From Chitinophagales bacterium (GTDB taxonomy: Bacteria; Bacteroidota; Bacteroidia; Chitinophagales; Saprospiraceae), in contig JAAFJN010000021.1 of NCBI GenBank assembly GCA_013298845.1, positions 1-38,380 of the forward strand: a stretch of DNA of 38,380 nucleotides. Reading direction: 5' to 3'. This document shows, piece after piece, positions 1 through 8,079 of the stretch (positions are counted from its first letter, which is position 1; every line of letters begins with the position of its first letter). The position numbers were made by a program, and so were the translations under genes. The notes beneath the pieces were generated by a model. The model searched no databases. It was not told the DNA's origin and was given only the letters and a program-made list of their open reading frames with translations.

Positions 1-1450
1 CCCGGTCAATCACCGACTTGTTATAGCGGTTACTCATCGCAAATTTCCCGTTGACGCCGTAGTTTTGTTTGGGCGTTTTTAAATTGTACACCAAACCCGT
101 TACGTTGCCATCGCGGTAGTTGCCAAAACGCGTTGTGTTGGTATTAATCAGGGCAATAGACGAGTTATTTTTAAGGTTTTGGTCAAAAACAATGATGTTT
201 TTATTGACAAACGACGAGGTTTCCACTTCACGGGTTTCGTTGGTCGCATCGTTGCGAATCACCGCGTGCGAAGGGGCTTCTACGGCGTTGAACAACCCGA
301 TTCCCAGCCCACTATTGGTGCGCCCACTAATTTTGGTAGCGTTGAGCAACAGCGAGTTGCTTTGGTTCGATACCACGGTTTCGTTGTCGCCCTGTTGGTC
401 GTACACGTCCCAGTAACCAACCGGTAACCCGCCCACGCGACGGGAATAAAACAAACCTCCTTTGTTAAATAACTCCGTTCCTTCGGTAAAAAAAGGCCGA
501 TTTTCCCGAAATCTGATCTCAAACGGCGATAAATTCAGTACGTTTTGATCCGACCGCACCTGGCCAAAATCGGGAACCAGCGTAGCATCCAGCGTAAAAG
601 CCTCGTTGATGCCGTATTTAACATCCATACCAATGGAATAAGGAGTGCTGTACGACTGGCCGGGCTGATTGTACAAATGATTGGCGTAACCCGCCACAAA
701 AGGGGTAGCACTCAGCCGCAAGGGCGCTTTGATGCCTTGAATTCCCTGCATAATGCCCATTTGATTGAGGGAACCATTGATATTGGCTTTGATTTCGTTC
801 CAGCAATAAGTTTCCCCGTTTCGGGCTACGCGCCGGTACAGGTTGATGCCCCATTCCTGCACTTCTTTTTTGGGAAAACGAACGGCGCTGTACGGAATTT
901 CAAATTCGGCCGACCAACCCTGTTCGGTGAATATGGCCGCCGATTTCCATACGGCATCCCAAGAGGAATCTTCCCCGTCGGCATCACCGTTGTTGGGATT
1001 GGCATTCGCAATGGAAAATTTGGAATCGAACTGCACATTTTCGGGTGAAATACCAAAAGATACGGCATTTTGGCCATCGCGGTAGGTATCCAGAATCACC
1101 GCAACAAAATCGGTGTTTTCCAATTGGTCGCGTTTGGTTACCCGGCTTAAAATCGAGTCGCGGTGCGGCGCATAACACTGGAACGCTACGTAAATAGCGC
1201 GGTTATCGTACGCCAGTTTAACCTCCGTCCGGTAAGTGGCCGGTGTTCCCGGATTGGGCCATGAACGGTAAAACTGTTCTGCAACGGCGGCGTTTGCCCA
1301 TACGGACTCGTTCATTTTGCCGTCAATGACCAGTTTTTCATCGGTGCGTTGAATGGAATAAACGCGTTTGGAAGCCAAAGTTGCTTCTTGGGCCGATAAA
1401 TAAGGGCCGGAAATAAGTGCGCTGAAAAACAGCCAAAAAATTCTGTACAT
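1..1450 (-). CDS. DUF5916 / CBM9-like outer-membrane-type protein, partial (C-terminus beyond window)
   Basis: The frame is open from the ATG at 1450 to the window edge (483 codons) with no stop, so the 3' end is missing. The product begins with a hydrophobic signal peptide (MYRIFWLFFSALISGPYLSAQ). A carbohydrate-binding-family-9-like domain follows at about residues 30-210, recognisable from IDGKMNESVW, the repeated aromatic/acidic beta-strand pattern and WSAEFEIPYSAVRFP. After about residue 260 comes the DUF5916 region with the characteristic FRENRPFFTEGTELF. Family members are usually 700-850 residues and are predicted to end in an outer-membrane beta-barrel. The ligand and role are not established. 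It lies downstream of ftsY on the same strand with a 182-bp gap, and I see no strong promoter in that gap. The family call is firm; a function in sugar or polymer binding is inference from the CBM9 fold. Confidence 0.85.
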   Translation of the reverse strand, partial: MYRIFWLFFSALISGPYLSAQEATLASKRVYSIQRTDEKLVIDGKMNESVWANAAVAEQFYRSWPNPGTPATYRTEVKLAYDNRAIYVAFQCYAPHRDSILSRVTKRDQLENTDFVAVILDTYRDGQNAVSFGISPENVQFDSKFSIANANPNNGDADGEDSSWDAVWKSAAIFTEQGWSAEFEIPYSAVRFPKKEVQEWGINLYRRVARNGETYCWNEIKANINGSLNQMGIMQGIQGIKAPLRLSATPFVAGYANHLYNQPGQSYSTPYSIGMDVKYGINEAFTLDATLVPDFGQVRSDQNVLNLSPFEIRFRENRPFFTEGTELFNKGGLFYSRRVGGLPVGYWDVYDQQGDNETVVSNQSNSLLLNATKISGRTNSGLGIGLFNAVEAPSHAVIRNDATNETREVETSSFVNKNIIVFDQNLKNNSSIALINTNTTRFGNYRDGNVTGLVYNLKTPKQNYGVNGKFAMSNRYNKSVIDR

Positions 1451-1632
1451 ACAAGAAGGTGTGGTTGAGTGCGCAGCGGTTTTGTTTACACTTTGCACCC
1501 TACGTTTCGGCCACACAGACGCATTTACTTTGTTTCAGTTGCACAGAAAGTGGCAGACGGGTATTTTTTAAGTACAGACGGCGTTATTTTATCGGTGAAA
1601 AAAAGCGCCGTCGGCCGTGATGTTCAACAAAA

Positions 1633-2586
1633 CTAAGAAAACAGGGACTCCACAAACGCGCGTTTGTTGAAGATTTGTAGTTTGTCAATGCTTTCGCCCA
1701 CGCCCACGTATTTGATCGGAATCTTAAAGGTATCGCTGATGCCCAAAATAACACCACCTTTCGCCGTACCGTCCAATTTGGTTAATGCCAAAGCCGTAAT
1801 GGGGGCTACCGCCGTAAATTGTTTGGCTTGTTCCAACGCGTTTTGGCCCGTTGAGGCATCCAATACCAGCAATACTTCGTGTGGTGCACCCGGCAGGTTT
1901 TTTTCGATGGAACGGTGAATTTTGCCCAATTCCTGCATCAAACTGGTTTTGTTTTGCAAACGACCGGCCGTGTCAATAATCGCTATATCGCATTGGTTAT
2001 CCATCGCGTATTTGGTGGTTTCAAAAGCCACGGCGGCGGGATCGGTGTTCATTCCTTTGGAGTAAAAATCGCACCCTACGCGATTGGCCCAAATACCGAG
2101 TTGATCCACGGCACCGGCGCGGAAGGTATCGGCGGCACCCAGCACAACTTTGTATCCTTTGTTTTTAAACTGGTGTGCCAGTTTGCCAATTGTGGTGGTT
2201 TTCCCAACGCCATTTACGCCAATAACCAACAGTACGTACGGGCGGGTTCCGGTCGGAAAATCGTAATCTTCAATGTCTTCCGTGCCGTTTTCGGCCATCA
2301 TTTGCACGATTTCGGTGCGCAAAATTTCGTTTAATTCACTGGTATTCAGGTATTTGTCTTTTGCAACGCGGGCTTCGATGCGTTGAATGATTTTCACCGT
2401 TGTTTCTATCCCTACATCCGCCGAAACCAAAGCCGATTCCAGTTCGTCCAGAACTTCTTCGTCAACGGTACTTTTTCCGGCTACTGCCCGGGAAATTTTG
2501 CTAAAAAAACCTTCTTTGGTTTTTTCCAAACTTTTGTCTAAATCTTCTTTTTTCTCGCGGTTAAAAAATTTACTAAAAAAACTCAT
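1633..2586 (-). CDS. ftsY: signal recognition particle receptor FtsY
   Basis: This 317-residue SRP receptor GTPase docks SRP-ribosome complexes at the inner membrane and, with Ffh, delivers nascent membrane and secreted proteins to SecYEG. The N-terminal helical domain (about 1-100, with SFFSKFFNREKK as a possible membrane-contact helix) precedes the NG GTPase domain. Visible motifs are the P-loop GVNGVGKT (123-130), DTFRAGA (153-159), DTAGR (205-209) and TKLDG (269-273). It ends with the conserved GVGES...DL-like segment. It lacks the long acidic A domain of E. coli FtsY, as usual in this phylum. The start at 2586 is fixed by the conserved N-terminal helix. A MITE-like palindrome begins 19 bp upstream of the start codon, so the native leader and promoter appear displaced or replaced. 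Confidence 0.97.
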   Translation of the reverse strand: MSFFSKFFNREKKEDLDKSLEKTKEGFFSKISRAVAGKSTVDEEVLDELESALVSADVGIETTVKIIQRIEARVAKDKYLNTSELNEILRTEIVQMMAENGTEDIEDYDFPTGTRPYVLLVIGVNGVGKTTTIGKLAHQFKNKGYKVVLGAADTFRAGAVDQLGIWANRVGCDFYSKGMNTDPAAVAFETTKYAMDNQCDIAIIDTAGRLQNKTSLMQELGKIHRSIEKNLPGAPHEVLLVLDASTGQNALEQAKQFTAVAPITALALTKLDGTAKGGVILGISDTFKIPIKYVGVGESIDKLQIFNKRAFVESLFS

Positions 2587-2597
2587 TTGCTGATTTT

Positions 2598-2771
2598 AAT
2601 TTTTAGTAAAAACTTAGCCAGCGGTTTCGAGTCAAAAAAGCAGGCAGATTTTGGTCAGACAAGCCGCTTTTTTGAGTTCGATGCGGCGCATCGGACGAAA
2701 AAAACGGCGAAGGCTGGGTAAAATCTGACCTTTTTTGGCCGAAACCGCTGGCTAAGTTTTTACAATTTTTA
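2598..2771. mobile_element. 158-bp MITE-like palindromic element with 24-bp terminal inverted repeats and 8-bp target duplication
   Basis: The arms 2606-2629 and 2740-2763 are perfect 24-bp inverted complements, starting GTAAAAACTTAGCC on the left. The interior is also an imperfect palindrome: 2662-2683 resembles the complement of 2687-2708, and AAAATCTG at 2719-2726 mirrors 2644-2651. The whole unit could therefore fold into one long hairpin. The element is bounded on both sides by the same octamer AATTTTTA (2598-2605 and 2764-2771), as expected for a target-site duplication. No transposase is encoded, so it would be non-autonomous and moved in trans. The host IS family is unknown; 8-bp duplications occur in several families. 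It sits between the LytTR regulator and ftsY. An open frame across it has no coding character. Confidence 0.8.
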
Positions 2772-2833
2772 CAAAAAAAACGCCGACTCAAAGGCTTCGT
2801 TTTTATCAATTTATTTTAGGGCGTGACAAAGTA

Positions 2834-2869
2834 CCAAACCCCGTCTGACGCGGGCCGAACGGGGTTTGG
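2834..2869 (-). terminator. hairpin just after the LytTR regulator gene
   Basis: The stem CCAAACCCCGT (2834-2844) pairs perfectly with ACGGGGTTTGG (2859-2869) around a 14-nt loop. It lies 6 bp beyond the stop codon of the LytTR gene. The following U-tract on the minus strand is short and interrupted, so it may be a weak terminator or a 3'-end stabilising hairpin. Confidence 0.55.
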
Positions 2870-2875
2870 CCCTAC

Positions 2876-3649
2876 TTACAGTTCTCCGTACATCCGGCGC
2901 ATGGCATCCATAATGACCGGGCGTTTGCGGCGGGAAACTTCCACTTTTTCGGAATTTTCCAATTCGAGGAAACCCTCGTCTTTAGAAAATTTCTTCATGT
3001 AGTTCATGTTGACAATGTTCTTTTTGTGAACGCGCAAAAAGTTGAATTTGGCCAAAGCATCTTCGTACGTTTTGATGGTTTTGGCGGTGGTAATTTTTTC
3101 GCCACCGTTCACAAAAAAATGCGTGTAATTGTCCTCGGCTTCCAAACGAACAATATCGGTCAGGCGCACAAAGTGAATACCTTCCATGGCCGAAATACCG
3201 ATTTTTTCAAAAGCATTGGTGCTTACCGACGGGTAGTTTTGTTGCAGTACCTCCAACCGTTCTTTGGTGTTGCGGCCGTTTTTGCTGCTAATGCTGATGC
3301 GGCTTACGGCGCGTTGCAAATCCATGGGGTCAATGGGTTTTAACACGTAATCGAGGGCCGAAAAATCAAACGCCGTGAGGGCGTATTTGTCAAATGCCGT
3401 GACGAATATTATCTCAAACGGAATTTCATCCAATTGGTTCAAACCCTGAAAAATCAAACCATCGGGCAACATCACATCCAAAAATGCCACGTCAAATTGA
3501 TTTCCACTGTCTTCGGCGGCAAGTTTTAACAAATCAGCGTTGGAGCCGCCGGTGGCTACAACTTCGACATCAGGACAATATGTTTTCAGCAGGCCGCGCA
3601 GGTTTTCTACGCTTTCTGGCTCATCTTCGATGATTAGTGCTCGTGTCAT
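2876..3649 (-). CDS. LytTR-family response regulator (REC-LytTR)
   Basis: This 257-residue two-domain regulator has a receiver domain at about 3-120. It shows the acidic pair E8/D9, phospho-acceptor D58 in FLDVMLP, T84 and K104 in VLKPID. The LytTR DNA-binding domain spans about 148-250, with FVRLTDIVRLEAEDNYTHFF, LRVHKKNIVN and RRKRPV typical of the family. It should be phosphorylated by a LytS/YehU-type histidine kinase and bind direct repeats upstream of targets. No kinase gene is adjacent, so the partner is encoded elsewhere. The gene is divergent from the GNAT acetyltransferase. A weak -7-like GACCTTTG is visible upstream. Targets cannot be named from the sequence. Confidence 0.95.
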   Translation of the reverse strand: MTRALIIEDEPESVENLRGLLKTYCPDVEVVATGGSNADLLKLAAEDSGNQFDVAFLDVMLPDGLIFQGLNQLDEIPFEIIFVTAFDKYALTAFDFSALDYVLKPIDPMDLQRAVSRISISSKNGRNTKERLEVLQQNYPSVSTNAFEKIGISAMEGIHFVRLTDIVRLEAEDNYTHFFVNGGEKITTAKTIKTYEDALAKFNFLRVHKKNIVNMNYMKKFSKDEGFLELENSEKVEVSRRKRPVIMDAMRRMYGEL

Positions 3650-3770
3650 AAATCGGTGGGTTTTTTATGATAAATATGATTTGAAAAAAAGAGTGGCAAA
3701 GGTCGCACATTTTTTTGATAAATGTATGCGCCACAAAAGGTCTGAACCGATAGATTTTTGATAATTACGC

Positions 3771-3778
3771 TACATTTG
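3771..3778 (+). promoter_or_regulatory. -7 box TACATTTG for the GNAT gene
   Basis: TACATTTG matches the Bacteroidota -7 consensus TAnnTTTG and would start transcription at about 3783-3786. That is upstream of the ATG at 3797 but downstream of an in-frame ATG at 3758, so it supports the shorter protein. No clear -33 TTTG at the usual distance. Confidence 0.6.
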
Positions 3779-3796
3779 CCGCCTAAATTTCAAAGT

Positions 3797-4258
3797 ATGC
3801 AACTCAACTTTACTTGTGTGCCTTTTCACGAACTAACCCCGTACGAATTGTACGATATGCTGGCTTTGCGCCAAGAGGTTTTTGTGGTGGAGCAAAATTG
3901 TCCGTACCTCGACACCGATGGCAAAGACCTCCATTCGTACCATTTGATGGTGCGCGACGAAGCTGGTACCCTGGTGGCTTGCACGCGTTTGTTGCCCAAG
4001 GGTTTGTCGTACCCCGAGTATGCTTCCATTGGGCGGGTCGTAAATTCATCAAAAGTGCGTGGGCTGGGCGTGGGTAAACAATTGATGGAAAAAAGTATCG
4101 AATTGTGCCGTCACCTGTTCAACGACGAACCCATAAAAATTGGGGCGCAGACTTATTTGTTGCGATTTTACGGAAGTTTGGGTTTTGCTTCTACCGGCGA
4201 AGAATATCTGGAAGATGGCATTCCGCACACTAAAATGGTTTGGATAAAACCTTTATAA
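3797..4258 (+). CDS. ElaA-type GNAT N-acetyltransferase
   Basis: The 153-residue protein resembles ElaA/YvbK-like GNAT enzymes, which transfer an acetyl group from acetyl-CoA to an amine; the natural substrate is unknown. The N-terminal segment YELYDMLALRQEVFVVEQ followed by CPYLDTDGKDLHSYHL is the ElaA signature. The acetyl-CoA pyrophosphate loop is RGLGVGKQL (88-96), and the conserved end EDGIPHTKM is present. An in-frame ATG exists 39 bp earlier, but the -7 box and family length favour 3797. Its last 29 bp overlap the convergent aldo/keto reductase gene, so the two transcripts have complementary 3' ends. Confidence 0.88.
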   Translation: MQLNFTCVPFHELTPYELYDMLALRQEVFVVEQNCPYLDTDGKDLHSYHLMVRDEAGTLVACTRLLPKGLSYPEYASIGRVVNSSKVRGLGVGKQLMEKSIELCRHLFNDEPIKIGAQTYLLRFYGSLGFASTGEEYLEDGIPHTKMVWIKPL

Positions 4259-5144
4259 CGTCCTGATAGTCAAATATATCCGTGTTAAGGTGCCATTCGA
4301 TGGCCTCCCGTAATTGCGGCAGCGAACGCGGCCCGATAATAGCCCCGCCAATTTGCGGGTGCCCTAAAGCGTAAATCATGCCCAACTGCTGCATGGTCAC
4401 AATGGGTGGGCGCACAAAAGCCAAATTAAGATCGGGCAACAGGGCTTCTACCTGAGCCAATCGTGGCTCAAACGCACTGCGGTCACCGCCCCGCAGTTCA
4501 AACGTGCCGTTGTTTTGGGTGAATTGGCCAAATTTTAAGCCGCCAGCGCTCAATCCATAGGCCAAAAACCGGTGTTTTCCGATGCTTTTTTCGGTAAATG
4601 GTTTGTATCGGCCGAGGTCACTCGTGAAGATATTGTGTTTTACCTCGATGGAAAAATTCATTTTTAACTGCTCGTTGATATCAGCGTGCACCTGCGGGTG
4701 TTTAATGCCCGAAAGCCCCGGTTGTATGCCTTCCGCTTGAAGTGTGAACAGCGTTTGAAGCGTTTGTTCAACGGCTTCGTGGTCGTCGCGGTTGTCCCAA
4801 TGCAGCATAATACCGTGCAGGTTTTGGCCCCAAATCCGGCGGTATTCGTCGGTCATCATCATCAAAAACGACGGTGATAAATTGTGTTCGGGGCTACGCA
4901 TATTATCCATGCTGCCCACTTTTACAATAATTTTTAACTGGTTGGAGAGGCCGTGGGCCTGGCAATATTCGGCCAGTATTTTTTCGGCGGCCCGGAAGTC
5001 GGCCGGGTTTTGGTTGATGGGGTAGTTGGTGGCGGCGTCCACCTCCGAATAACCGGCTTTTAACCATTCGTCCAACAATAAAAACGCCGTTTCGCGGGAA
5101 ATGCTCCAGCCCCATTGAGCCGTGCCAAGTATCAGTGATTTCAT
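4230..5144 (-). CDS. aldo/keto reductase family protein
   Basis: A 304-residue TIM-barrel oxidoreductase, presumably NAD(P)H-dependent. The catalytic tetrad is visible as D36 and Y41 (VDAATNY), K75 (IIVKVG) and H115 (MLHW). The C-terminal cofactor part carries GAIIGPRSLPQLREAIEW, which matches the GxxxxxQLxE-type AKR signature. Many AKRs in this subgroup act on sugars or aldehydes; the substrate here cannot be inferred. Its start ATG overlaps the stop of the upstream VWA-protein gene by 4 bp (ATGA), implying translational coupling. The 3' end overlaps the convergent GNAT gene by 29 bp. Confidence 0.9.
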   Translation of the reverse strand: MKSLILGTAQWGWSISRETAFLLLDEWLKAGYSEVDAATNYPINQNPADFRAAEKILAEYCQAHGLSNQLKIIVKVGSMDNMRSPEHNLSPSFLMMMTDEYRRIWGQNLHGIMLHWDNRDDHEAVEQTLQTLFTLQAEGIQPGLSGIKHPQVHADINEQLKMNFSIEVKHNIFTSDLGRYKPFTEKSIGKHRFLAYGLSAGGLKFGQFTQNNGTFELRGGDRSAFEPRLAQVEALLPDLNLAFVRPPIVTMQQLGMIYALGHPQIGGAIIGPRSLPQLREAIEWHLNTDIFDYQDVIKVLSKPF

Positions 5145-6358
5145 GATTTTAGTACAATATTTTGTTCACCGGCCCATTGTTTCAGGTCGCGTTGCTCGAT
5201 GGCAGCGGCCATTAAATCGGGGAAAATATCGGGGGTGCAGGCAAAAACGGGAATATTGATTTCGGCCAAAAAACGGGCGTTTTCGCGGTCATAGGCCGGT
5301 GAACCATCGTCGCTCAACGCCAACAAAACCACTACTTGAACCCCTGATTCACTCAACTGCATACAACGTTCGCGCATACCTCCCGAATCACCACCTTCAA
5401 ACAAATCGCTGAGTACAACCAAAATTGTTTCGGAAGGTTGAGTAATGAGCGATTGACAATAACATAAAGCGTTATTAATGTCGGTACCGCCGCCCAATTG
5501 TACCCCAAACAATAAATCCACCGGATCGCTCAGGTGAACGCTTAAATCGGCAATTTCGGTGTCAAAGGCCACCAAACGCGTGCGTACACCCGGCAGCGAG
5601 GCCAGTACTGCGCCAAATATCCCGGAATATACCACCGAGGTACCCATGGAGCCGCTTTGATCGAGGCACAGGATAATATCTTTTATGGCTTTTCGGTTTT
5701 TGCGGCCGTACCCAATTTTTACCTCCGGAATAATGGTTTTGTATTGGGGCTGGTAGTGTTTCAGGTTTTTTTTGATGGTGGTATTCCAGTCAATTTCGTT
5801 AAAACGTGGATTTCGTTTGCGGGCTTGCCGGTGTAAAGCGCCGGAAACGGCCTGTTCAAATTTCGTTTTTATCCGTTCCATGAGTTCGTCCACCACCTTT
5901 TGTACCACTTTTCGGCCCGTTTCGCGGGTTTGTTCGGGCATGAGGTGTTTGAGTTCGAGCAGGGTCGCTACCAGTTGTACATCCGGGATGGCCGATTCGA
6001 GAATTTCGGGTTCGAGCAGCATTTTTTGGCGGAGCGTGGGTCGTTTCATGGCGTCTTTTTGCATGATTTCGACCACCGAACCAGGGAAATATTTGCGAAT
6101 ATCGCCCAGCCAACGGGCAATAGCCGGAGTAGAGCGTCCGCCACCGCCTTCGGCACCGCTGTAACTGAACCGCCGCCGCCGCTCGTATTCGTATAAGGCA
6201 TCGAGGGCGGCGTCTATTTCGCCGTCTTTACCCGACAGTTGTTCACTGGTGCCATCGGCCTCGCCACCACCCAACATCAGCCGCCAGCGGGTGAGGGTAG
6301 CGGTACCGGGCGGGTTGGGGTCGGTTACTTCCGGTTGATCTGGTTTATTTTCTTGCAT
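5141..6358 (-). CDS. VWA (CoxE-like) domain protein
   Basis: A 405-residue protein with no signal peptide. The first 220 residues are polar and helical, with a glycine-rich stretch SGAEGGGGRS around 67-76. The C-terminal von Willebrand A domain (about 225-400) has a complete metal-ion-dependent adhesion site: D233-x-S235-x-S237 (DQSGS), T292 in GGGTDINNAL and D318 in VLSDLFEGGD. Such cytosolic CoxE-like VWA proteins normally work with a MoxR-type AAA+ ATPase as a chelatase-like chaperone pair. No MoxR gene is in this window, which is unusual. It forms a two-gene operon with the aldo/keto reductase (4-bp overlap). The partner and target are unknown. Confidence 0.88.
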   Translation of the reverse strand: MQENKPDQPEVTDPNPPGTATLTRWRLMLGGGEADGTSEQLSGKDGEIDAALDALYEYERRRRFSYSGAEGGGGRSTPAIARWLGDIRKYFPGSVVEIMQKDAMKRPTLRQKMLLEPEILESAIPDVQLVATLLELKHLMPEQTRETGRKVVQKVVDELMERIKTKFEQAVSGALHRQARKRNPRFNEIDWNTTIKKNLKHYQPQYKTIIPEVKIGYGRKNRKAIKDIILCLDQSGSMGTSVVYSGIFGAVLASLPGVRTRLVAFDTEIADLSVHLSDPVDLLFGVQLGGGTDINNALCYCQSLITQPSETILVVLSDLFEGGDSGGMRERCMQLSESGVQVVVLLALSDDGSPAYDRENARFLAEINIPVFACTPDIFPDLMAAAIEQRDLKQWAGEQNIVLKS

Positions 6359-6459
6359 AAATGCTAAAAAAGAGAAAATACACTGTTTGGCTGTGTATTC
6401 TGGTTACTCTGCCGCAAAGTTGCGTATTTTATAGAAAAGTACTTGTGTTTGGCACTGTT

Positions 6460-6489
6460 TTTGCTATTTATTTTGCCAAAATAACTTTG
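6460..6489 (+). promoter_or_regulatory. promoter P1 upstream of the haloperoxidase-like gene
   Basis: TTTG at 6460-6463, an 18-bp spacer and TAACTTTG at 6482-6489 give a full match to the Bacteroidota sigma-A pattern TTTG-N18-TAnnTTTG. The predicted start is about 6494, giving a leader of about 100 nt. Confidence 0.75.
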
Positions 6490-6499
6490 AAAAAATCAA

Positions 6500-6529
6500 T
6501 TTGGGATTGAGTGAATCGCTTTAGTTTTG
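6500..6529 (+). promoter_or_regulatory. promoter P2 upstream of the haloperoxidase-like gene
   Basis: TTTG at 6500-6503, 18 bp, then TAGTTTTG at 6522-6529. It has the same spacing as P1 and lies exactly 40 bp downstream of it. The predicted start near 6534 leaves a leader of about 60 nt. Confidence 0.7.
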
Positions 6530-6594
6530 CGCTGTTTTTACCCATAACTGACGCATTTTTAATCCACTTAGTCTCATGCACTTAACATTTTACA

Positions 6595-7971
6595 ATGCAA
6601 AAAAATTATTTTACCCTTTTAGTTATACTGGTTTTAGGTGGGCTTTTCACAACGGCCTGTAATGAGGTTGAACAACCGGCCAGCGTTGAAACAGTTGCCG
6701 ATTTTGACCATTCAACTGTGTCGCGCTGGAACGACGTTTTTTTACAAATCGAACGTCACGCAGTGGGTTATCGCCCTGGTCCGGCTCCCCGTGCTTTGGC
6801 GTACATCGGTTTGGCAACTTATGAGGCTTGCGTGAGCGGAATGCCAGCCTATCAAACTTTATCGAACCAATACGCCGGATTAAATATCCCGGCGGCAAAC
6901 CCGGCGGTACAATATTATTGGCCGGCGGTAGTATCAGGTGTGCATTCGTTTATGCTGCGCCGCTTTTTTATTACACAAGACCCGCAATACCTCGCGTTGA
7001 TTGATAACACTGATAACCAACTGGAGGCTTCTTACAAGGCTCAGGTTGGTGGCGAACGCGTGGATATTTCGTTTGCGTACGGCCAATCGGTGGCTAATGC
7101 CGTTTGGGAATGGTCAAAAACCGATCCTTTTGGCCACGATGCTTTTTTGGAGCCGTTTAACAACTACGTTTGGCAAAATTTTTACCAACAAGACGGTGAT
7201 TGGGCGCCCACGGTTCCCGGTCCCGGCCGACCAATGTTTCCGTATTGGGGCAAAGTGCGCACGTTCGCCATTGCCGAAACGGATAAATTGTGTCGCGCCC
7301 CGCTGCCTTACGGTGATGCACCCAGTTCGCCGCTGTTTGTGCAGGCAATGGAAGTGTACACTCGCAGTTTTGCCAGCCCTACTTACGATGATAAATGGAT
7401 GGGCGAATTTTGGAGCGATGATCTTTTGGATTTGACTTTTAGCCCCGGCCCGCGCTGGATTGCGGTGGCGAATCAGGTGTATGCTTTGGAAAATACCAGT
7501 TTGGAAACGGCCATTGTGTCCAACGCAAAAGCCGGTATGGCCATGAATGATGCGGCGGTGGCTTGTTGGCACTCCAAATACCATTACAACATTGAACGGC
7601 CGGAAACGTATATCCAACGGGAGATTGACCCCAATTTTGAACCGGCTTTGAATAACCCTCTGACGGGTACCACGGGTATTTCGCCTTCATTCCCGGCCTA
7701 TCCTTCGGGGCACTCAACGATGGGTGCGGCGGCGGCGGAAGTGTTGTCGTCCATTTTTGGGTACAATTACGCGATGGTGGACAAATGCCACCTCGGTCGC
7801 GCCGAGTTTATAGGTACGCCGCGTCCGTTTAGTTCATTTTACGAAATGGCCAACGAAAACGCCATATCGCGCATTCCGTTGGGCGTGCATTTTCGCATGG
7901 ACTGCGAAGAAGGCGTGCGTTTGGGTTTGCTTTGTGGTCGCAAAGTGAATGACTTACCTTGGTTGAAATAA
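6595..7971 (+). CDS. vanadium-dependent haloperoxidase / PAP2-superfamily lipoprotein
   Basis: A 458-residue exported protein. The lipobox LFTTAC puts the lipidated cysteine at residue 22, so it is probably anchored to a membrane facing the periplasm or outside. The vanadate/phosphate site of the vanadium-haloperoxidase/PAP2 fold can be traced as K328 and R335 (SKYHYNIERPE), PSGHS at 370-374 (S371, G372, H373) and R426...H432 (ISRIPLGVHFR). Members either oxidise halides with H2O2 or hydrolyse phosphate esters, and the sequence alone does not decide. Bacteroidota have many such vHPO-like lipoproteins of unknown substrate. Two tandem promoters precede it and a strong bidirectional terminator follows, so it is a single-gene transcript. 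Confidence 0.88.
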   Translation: MQKNYFTLLVILVLGGLFTTACNEVEQPASVETVADFDHSTVSRWNDVFLQIERHAVGYRPGPAPRALAYIGLATYEACVSGMPAYQTLSNQYAGLNIPAANPAVQYYWPAVVSGVHSFMLRRFFITQDPQYLALIDNTDNQLEASYKAQVGGERVDISFAYGQSVANAVWEWSKTDPFGHDAFLEPFNNYVWQNFYQQDGDWAPTVPGPGRPMFPYWGKVRTFAIAETDKLCRAPLPYGDAPSSPLFVQAMEVYTRSFASPTYDDKWMGEFWSDDLLDLTFSPGPRWIAVANQVYALENTSLETAIVSNAKAGMAMNDAAVACWHSKYHYNIERPETYIQREIDPNFEPALNNPLTGTTGISPSFPAYPSGHSTMGAAAAEVLSSIFGYNYAMVDKCHLGRAEFIGTPRPFSSFYEMANENAISRIPLGVHFRMDCEEGVRLGLLCGRKVNDLPWLK

Positions 7972-7993
7972 AGTCAAATAAGGATAAAAAAAG

Positions 7994-8036
7994 AGCCGTC
8001 GCTGCGTGTTTTGTGCACGCAACGACGGCTTTTTTT
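7994..8036. terminator. strong bidirectional intrinsic terminator
   Basis: The arm AGCCGTCG..GCGTG (from 7994) pairs with CACGC..CGACGGCT (8016-8030) around a short loop. It is followed by seven T on the plus strand and preceded by a run of A, which becomes the U-tract on the minus strand. It serves the haloperoxidase-like gene and the convergent small membrane protein. Confidence 0.88.
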
Positions 8037-8079
8037 ATGCTTTTGGCCAAAAACGCTGGTTTCGGATGGAGTACCGTTT

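Noticed and set aside
1577-1612. Inverted repeat GACGGCG/CGCCGTC after ftsY as a terminator
   Set aside because: The loop is 22 nt and no U-tract follows on either strand; too weak to call.
2603-2809. A 68-codon frame across the palindromic element
   Set aside because: It spans the MITE-like repeat and both of its arms; no coding character or start context.
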